Shown here: one piece after another, positions 14,716-17,269 of the stretch
How the letters are laid out: every line of letters starts with the position of its first letter
Position numbering within the stretch: position 1 is the stretch's first letter
Assembly (NCBI GenBank): GCA_023415475.1
Contig: JAEZKL010000160.1
Span: 1 to 17,269 of the forward strand
Length of the DNA: 17,269 nucleotides
DNA from: Bacillota bacterium
Lineage (GTDB): Bacteria; Bacillota; Clostridia; Lachnospirales; Lachnospiraceae
Reading direction: 5' to 3'
Position numbers and translations under genes: made by a program
The notes under the pieces: model-generated
Databases searched by the model: none
What the model was told of the DNA's origin: nothing
The model's input: only the letters and a program-made list of their open reading frames with translations

Positions 14716-15702
14716 ATGAAAGCGATACTTATAGACGAACATAAAAATTTGGTATGGAGTGAGGTTGAAAAACCTGCACCGAAAGAAAACGAAGTGTTGA
14801 TTAAAATTCATGCAGCAGCCTTGAACAGAGCTGATCTTTTGCAGAGAAGAGGAACCTATAACTCTCCGGAAGGATGGCCAGAATGGATGGGGTTAGAGGT
14901 TTCCGGCACGGTAGAAGAAATGGGAAAGGGTGCAGCAGAAAAAGGAATACTCAGTATTGGTGATCGTGTTTGTGCACTACTTGGCGGTGGCGGTTATGCA
15001 GAATATGTATGTGCACCTATTGGTATGGTTATGCCAATGCCAAGGAACTTGACTTTTGAGGAAGCTGCATCTCTTCCAGAGGCGTATGCAACTTCCTATT
15101 TGAACTTGTTTTACGAGGGACATTTAAAGGAAGGTCAGACAGCTTATATTCCGGCGGGTGCATCAGGATTGGCAAGTGTGGCAATTCCTATGGCTAAGAT
15201 GTTTGGTATTAGGGTGATCACATCTGTATTATCAGATGAAATTGCAGAGAAGATAAAGCCACTAGGAGCTGATGTAATTATCAATTCAACAACGCAGAAT
15301 GTAGCAGAGATACTTAAGGAGGAAGAGGAGAAGGGGCAACCGGTAAATGCAGCTATGGATTGCTTGTGTGGTGAAGCTCTTGGACAATGTTTGCCATATA
15401 TGGCTGAAGGGGGATATTGGATTATCATCTCTTCTCTTGCCGGTGCACAGACGAACTTGATGCTTAGATCGGTTCTTACCAAAGGTCTGCACCTTGTAGG
15501 CAGTATGCTTAGAAAACGTTCATCCGAAGAGAAAGCGAAGTTACTTTCAGAATTAGTTGAAAAAGTATGGCCTGGAATTGAAAATGGAATTATGAAGCCT
15601 TCTATTTATAAGGTATTGCCTATCGAATCAGCTGAGGAAGCTCATGGTATATTAGAGCGTGGTGAACATGTCGGAAAGGTTGTGCTGCGTGTATGCAAAT
15701 AG
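14716..15702 (+). CDS. Quinone oxidoreductase-like MDR protein (PIG3 type)
   Basis: This 328-aa zinc-independent medium-chain reductase has an N-terminal GroES-like domain with the PIG3-type signature AAALNRADLLQRRGTY (34-48), GLEVSGTV (59-66) and a glycine-rich GGGGYAEYV (90-98). The Rossmann domain carries PAGASGLASVAIPMAK (146-161). Family members reduce quinones or enone-type carbonyls with NADPH. I prefer ATG 14716, preceded by GAGGGAG, to the in-frame ATG 14695, although the latter overlaps the stop of the previous gene as ATGA. Within this operon, reduction of an unsaturated or keto sugar intermediate is an attractive but untested role. Confidence 0.88.
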   Translation: MKAILIDEHKNLVWSEVEKPAPKENEVLIKIHAAALNRADLLQRRGTYNSPEGWPEWMGLEVSGTVEEMGKGAAEKGILSIGDRVCALLGGGGYAEYVCAPIGMVMPMPRNLTFEEAASLPEAYATSYLNLFYEGHLKEGQTAYIPAGASGLASVAIPMAKMFGIRVITSVLSDEIAEKIKPLGADVIINSTTQNVAEILKEEEEKGQPVNAAMDCLCGEALGQCLPYMAEGGYWIIISSLAGAQTNLMLRSVLTKGLHLVGSMLRKRSSEEKAKLLSELVEKVWPGIENGIMKPSIYKVLPIESAEEAHGILERGEHVGKVVLRVCK

Positions 15703-16922
15703 AAAAAAAGAGTATAGGTCCGCTGAAGGAATACATTGATTCTAATTGGTCGGAGTGTGTGCGTGTGAACCGAGAGAATAAAGATACATTGATTGGTCTG
15801 CCTTATCCATATTCCATTCCGGCAGTGGGCCATTTTGAGGAATTATATTATTGGGATACATACTTCCTGAATTTGGGCTTGAAGTGTAGTGGACATTTTG
15901 AACAGATGAAGTCTAATGTAGACAATATGCTATATCTTGTAGAGAATTATGGATTTATGCCTAATGGGAATCGTACATATCATTTAAAAAAATCGCAGCC
16001 ACCATTTTTGTCAGAAATGGTACGAGAAGTGTATGTGCATTATAAGGATCGCTGTTGGCTAAGAGGTGCATACCTTACATTGAAAAAGGAATATGATTTT
16101 TGGCAAACGAAAAGGATGACACAGATAGGATTAGCACAATACAGTGAGGCTTGTTCAGTAGATGAGATAGAAAGACTGGCACAAGGATATGTAGAACGAC
16201 TTCAGTTTTACCCAGACAGGGATTCAAAAGCATTAGCGAGAGAATATCGTACATGCTGCGAGAGTGGATGGGATTTGAATCCGAGATGGGAGTTTCAAGG
16301 AGAGTCATTTGCGCACTTAGATTTGAATGCATTATTATTCCAGATGGAAAATAACATGGCATATTTTTCGGAGGTTCTTAGTAACGATGAAGCGGATATT
16401 TGGAAGAAACGTGCTCAGAAACGAAATGCTTTAATGCAGAGATATATGGTTGATGATAGAGGTATCTACTGGGATTATAATTTTAACGATGATGTATTGG
16501 GGAAAGTCTATTCTGTAGCTGCCTATTATCCTATGTATGTAGGATTGGCAACTCAGGAACAGGCGCAGGCAGCAGTAGATATGCTATCAAGGTTGGAAGA
16601 AACTTTTGGTGTAGTAACCTGTGAGAGAAATTCAATAAGAGGAAATTTTCAATGGAATTATCCTAATGGTTGGGCCTGCCTACAATATATAATAGTTATT
16701 GCGCTTGATCAATATGGGTTTTATGAGGAAGCAAGGAGAATTGCCCAAAAGTATATACATCTGGTTGAACAGGTATATGAGGAAACAGGAAATCTATGGG
16801 AAAAATATAATGTGGTTGAGGGAAATTCTAACGTTATAACAGAAGAGAAGATGCCGCCTATGATGGGATGGACCGCAGGTGTATATTTGGCTTTTCGGAA
16901 ATATTTAGTGTCTGTTGATTAA
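15693..16922 (+). CDS. Trehalase-like glycosidase, family GH37, with altered binding motifs
   Basis: This 409-aa alpha/alpha-barrel glycosidase lacks a signal peptide, so it is cytoplasmic, and is shorter than E. coli TreA (about 565 aa). Trehalase signature 1 appears as AVGHFEELYYWDTY (44-57), normally PGGRF-x-E-x-Y-x-W-D-x-Y; signature 2 as QWNYPNGW (320-327), normally QWD. GNRTYHLKKSQPPF replaces the usual SRSQPP region. The catalytic acid is Asp194 in ESGWDLNPRW and the base Glu370 in EKYN. The catalytic pair is intact, but substrate-contacting arginines of motif 1 and of the SQPP motif read His47 and Lys100. The ATG lies within the end of the previous gene (10-bp overlap), suggesting translational coupling. 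It could hydrolyse trehalose, a trehalose derivative, or another alpha-glucoside. Confidence 0.88.
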   Translation: MQIEKKSIGPLKEYIDSNWSECVRVNRENKDTLIGLPYPYSIPAVGHFEELYYWDTYFLNLGLKCSGHFEQMKSNVDNMLYLVENYGFMPNGNRTYHLKKSQPPFLSEMVREVYVHYKDRCWLRGAYLTLKKEYDFWQTKRMTQIGLAQYSEACSVDEIERLAQGYVERLQFYPDRDSKALAREYRTCCESGWDLNPRWEFQGESFAHLDLNALLFQMENNMAYFSEVLSNDEADIWKKRAQKRNALMQRYMVDDRGIYWDYNFNDDVLGKVYSVAAYYPMYVGLATQEQAQAAVDMLSRLEETFGVVTCERNSIRGNFQWNYPNGWACLQYIIVIALDQYGFYEEARRIAQKYIHLVEQVYEETGNLWEKYNVVEGNSNVITEEKMPPMMGWTAGVYLAFRKYLVSVD

Positions 16923-17013
16923 CGCTAAAATACCTGATTTTACTGAAACTTTCATTCCTCAGCCCCATTTTTTATCACAATTACAGATTATCTGTTTTAG
17001 CAACACGCTCGCA

Positions 17014-17048
17014 AACCGGAGAAACTCGCATAGTGTGTTTCTCCGGTT
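17014..17048. repeat. Perfect 12-bp inverted repeat between converging genes
   Basis: AACCGGAGAAAC (17014-17025) and GTTTCTCCGGTT (17037-17048) form a perfect stem with an 11-nt loop. It lies between the end of the trehalase-like gene and the end of the minus-strand SIS gene, where a two-way terminator is expected, but neither side has a clear T tract directly after the stem. It may terminate weakly or protect transcript ends. Confidence 0.6.
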
Positions 17049-17057
17049 GAAAAACAA

Positions 17058-17269
17058 TCAGAATTTTTTAGTTTTAAGAGCCTTTTCAATTTGACGAAAT
17101 CCATTTACTGCCTCCTCATTTCTGGTCGCAATAATTGTATATATGGAATCGATGATTGCCATTTGAGCTATTCGAGAGTTCATTGCAACAATATGATATT
17201 TCGTTTCATTGCTGGCGGTATAGAGAGCAATATCTGATATTTTGCTAAGGGGTGAACTTCCTATATTAG
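17058..17269 (-). CDS. SIS-domain protein, C-terminal part (runs off the right edge)
   Basis: This minus-strand frame enters at the right edge and ends with TGA at 17060-17058. It reads LTNIGSSPLSKISDIALYT, then NETKYHIVAMNSRIAQMAIID, SIYTIIATRNEEAV, and a lysine-rich end. The phrases SPLSKISD and SRIAQMAIID are typical of the second half of RpiR-type SIS domains. With the two copies of the 18-bp end repeat merged, it continues without frameshift into the gene part at 1-268 (194 + 268 nt = 154 codons including stop). It converges with the trehalase-like gene; an RpiR-type repressor next to sugar genes would be a natural local regulator, but the HTH is missing. Confidence 0.78.
   Translation of the reverse strand, partial: NIGSSPLSKISDIALYTASNETKYHIVAMNSRIAQMAIIDSIYTIIATRNEEAVNGFRQIEKALKTKKF
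17252..17269. repeat. Terminal direct repeat, right copy
   Basis: Identical to bases 1-18. Overlapping the two copies gives a 17,251-bp circle and an intact SIS reading frame. Confidence 0.9.

Noticed and set aside
1..17269. CRISPR array, tRNA, rRNA or riboswitch
   Set aside because: No regularly spaced repeats, cloverleaf-like segments or known riboswitch cores were seen on either strand.

Overview
The window looks like DNA from a low-GC Gram-positive anaerobe, most likely a clostridial (Lachnospiraceae-type) gut bacterium. The grounds are AT-rich sequence, strong AGGAGG-type ribosome binding sites, TTG and GTG starts, a CUT1 sugar ABC transporter without its own ATPase, and a large membrane-anchored AraC-type regulator. 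This taxonomic placement is inference.

Layout. (1) Bases 1-990 are a scarred, mobile-element-associated region: a minus-strand SIS-domain gene that resembles an RpiR regulator without its DNA-binding half, an unrecognised 53-codon ORF, a decayed IS1182-type transposase 3' end, and a terminator-like hairpin. (2) Bases 1091-2939 are a divergent pair: a cupin/AraC regulator (minus) and an EamA/DMT exporter-like protein (plus). Between them lies a perfect 16-bp palindrome, and a 14/16 copy sits exactly 100 bp away at the start of the regulator gene. (3) Bases 3107-7960 hold a sugar uptake operon, in the order permease (LplB type), medium-chain dehydrogenase, permease (LplC type), lipoprotein solute-binding protein. 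(4) Bases 7961-8276 hold dense palindromes and hairpins. (5) Bases 8277-10520 encode a two-TM sensor/AraC regulator. (6) Bases 10616-16922 are a tight catabolic operon: two paralogous GH31 glycosidases, a Gfo/Idh/MocA oxidoreductase, a PIG3-type quinone oxidoreductase-like MDR, and a GH37 trehalase-like glycosidase. (7) Bases 17058-17269 contain the other half of the SIS gene.

How it may work together: the lipoprotein and two permeases would import an intact alpha-linked oligosaccharide, energised by a shared MsmX-like ATPase encoded elsewhere. The membrane AraC regulator would sense it or a related signal. Three cytoplasmic glycosidases (none has a signal peptide) would cleave it, while three different oxidoreductases suggest a redox step on the sugar. 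The GH31 pair has the FKFD signature that I associate with the MYORG-like clade. The GH37 protein keeps the catalytic residues but has altered substrate-binding motifs, so the substrate may not be plain trehalose.

Ends: the first 18 and last 18 bases are identical, and joining them restores one uninterrupted 153-codon SIS frame. The window therefore behaves as a closed 17,251-bp circle or one unit of a tandem repeat, yet no replication, mobilisation or integrase gene is visible.
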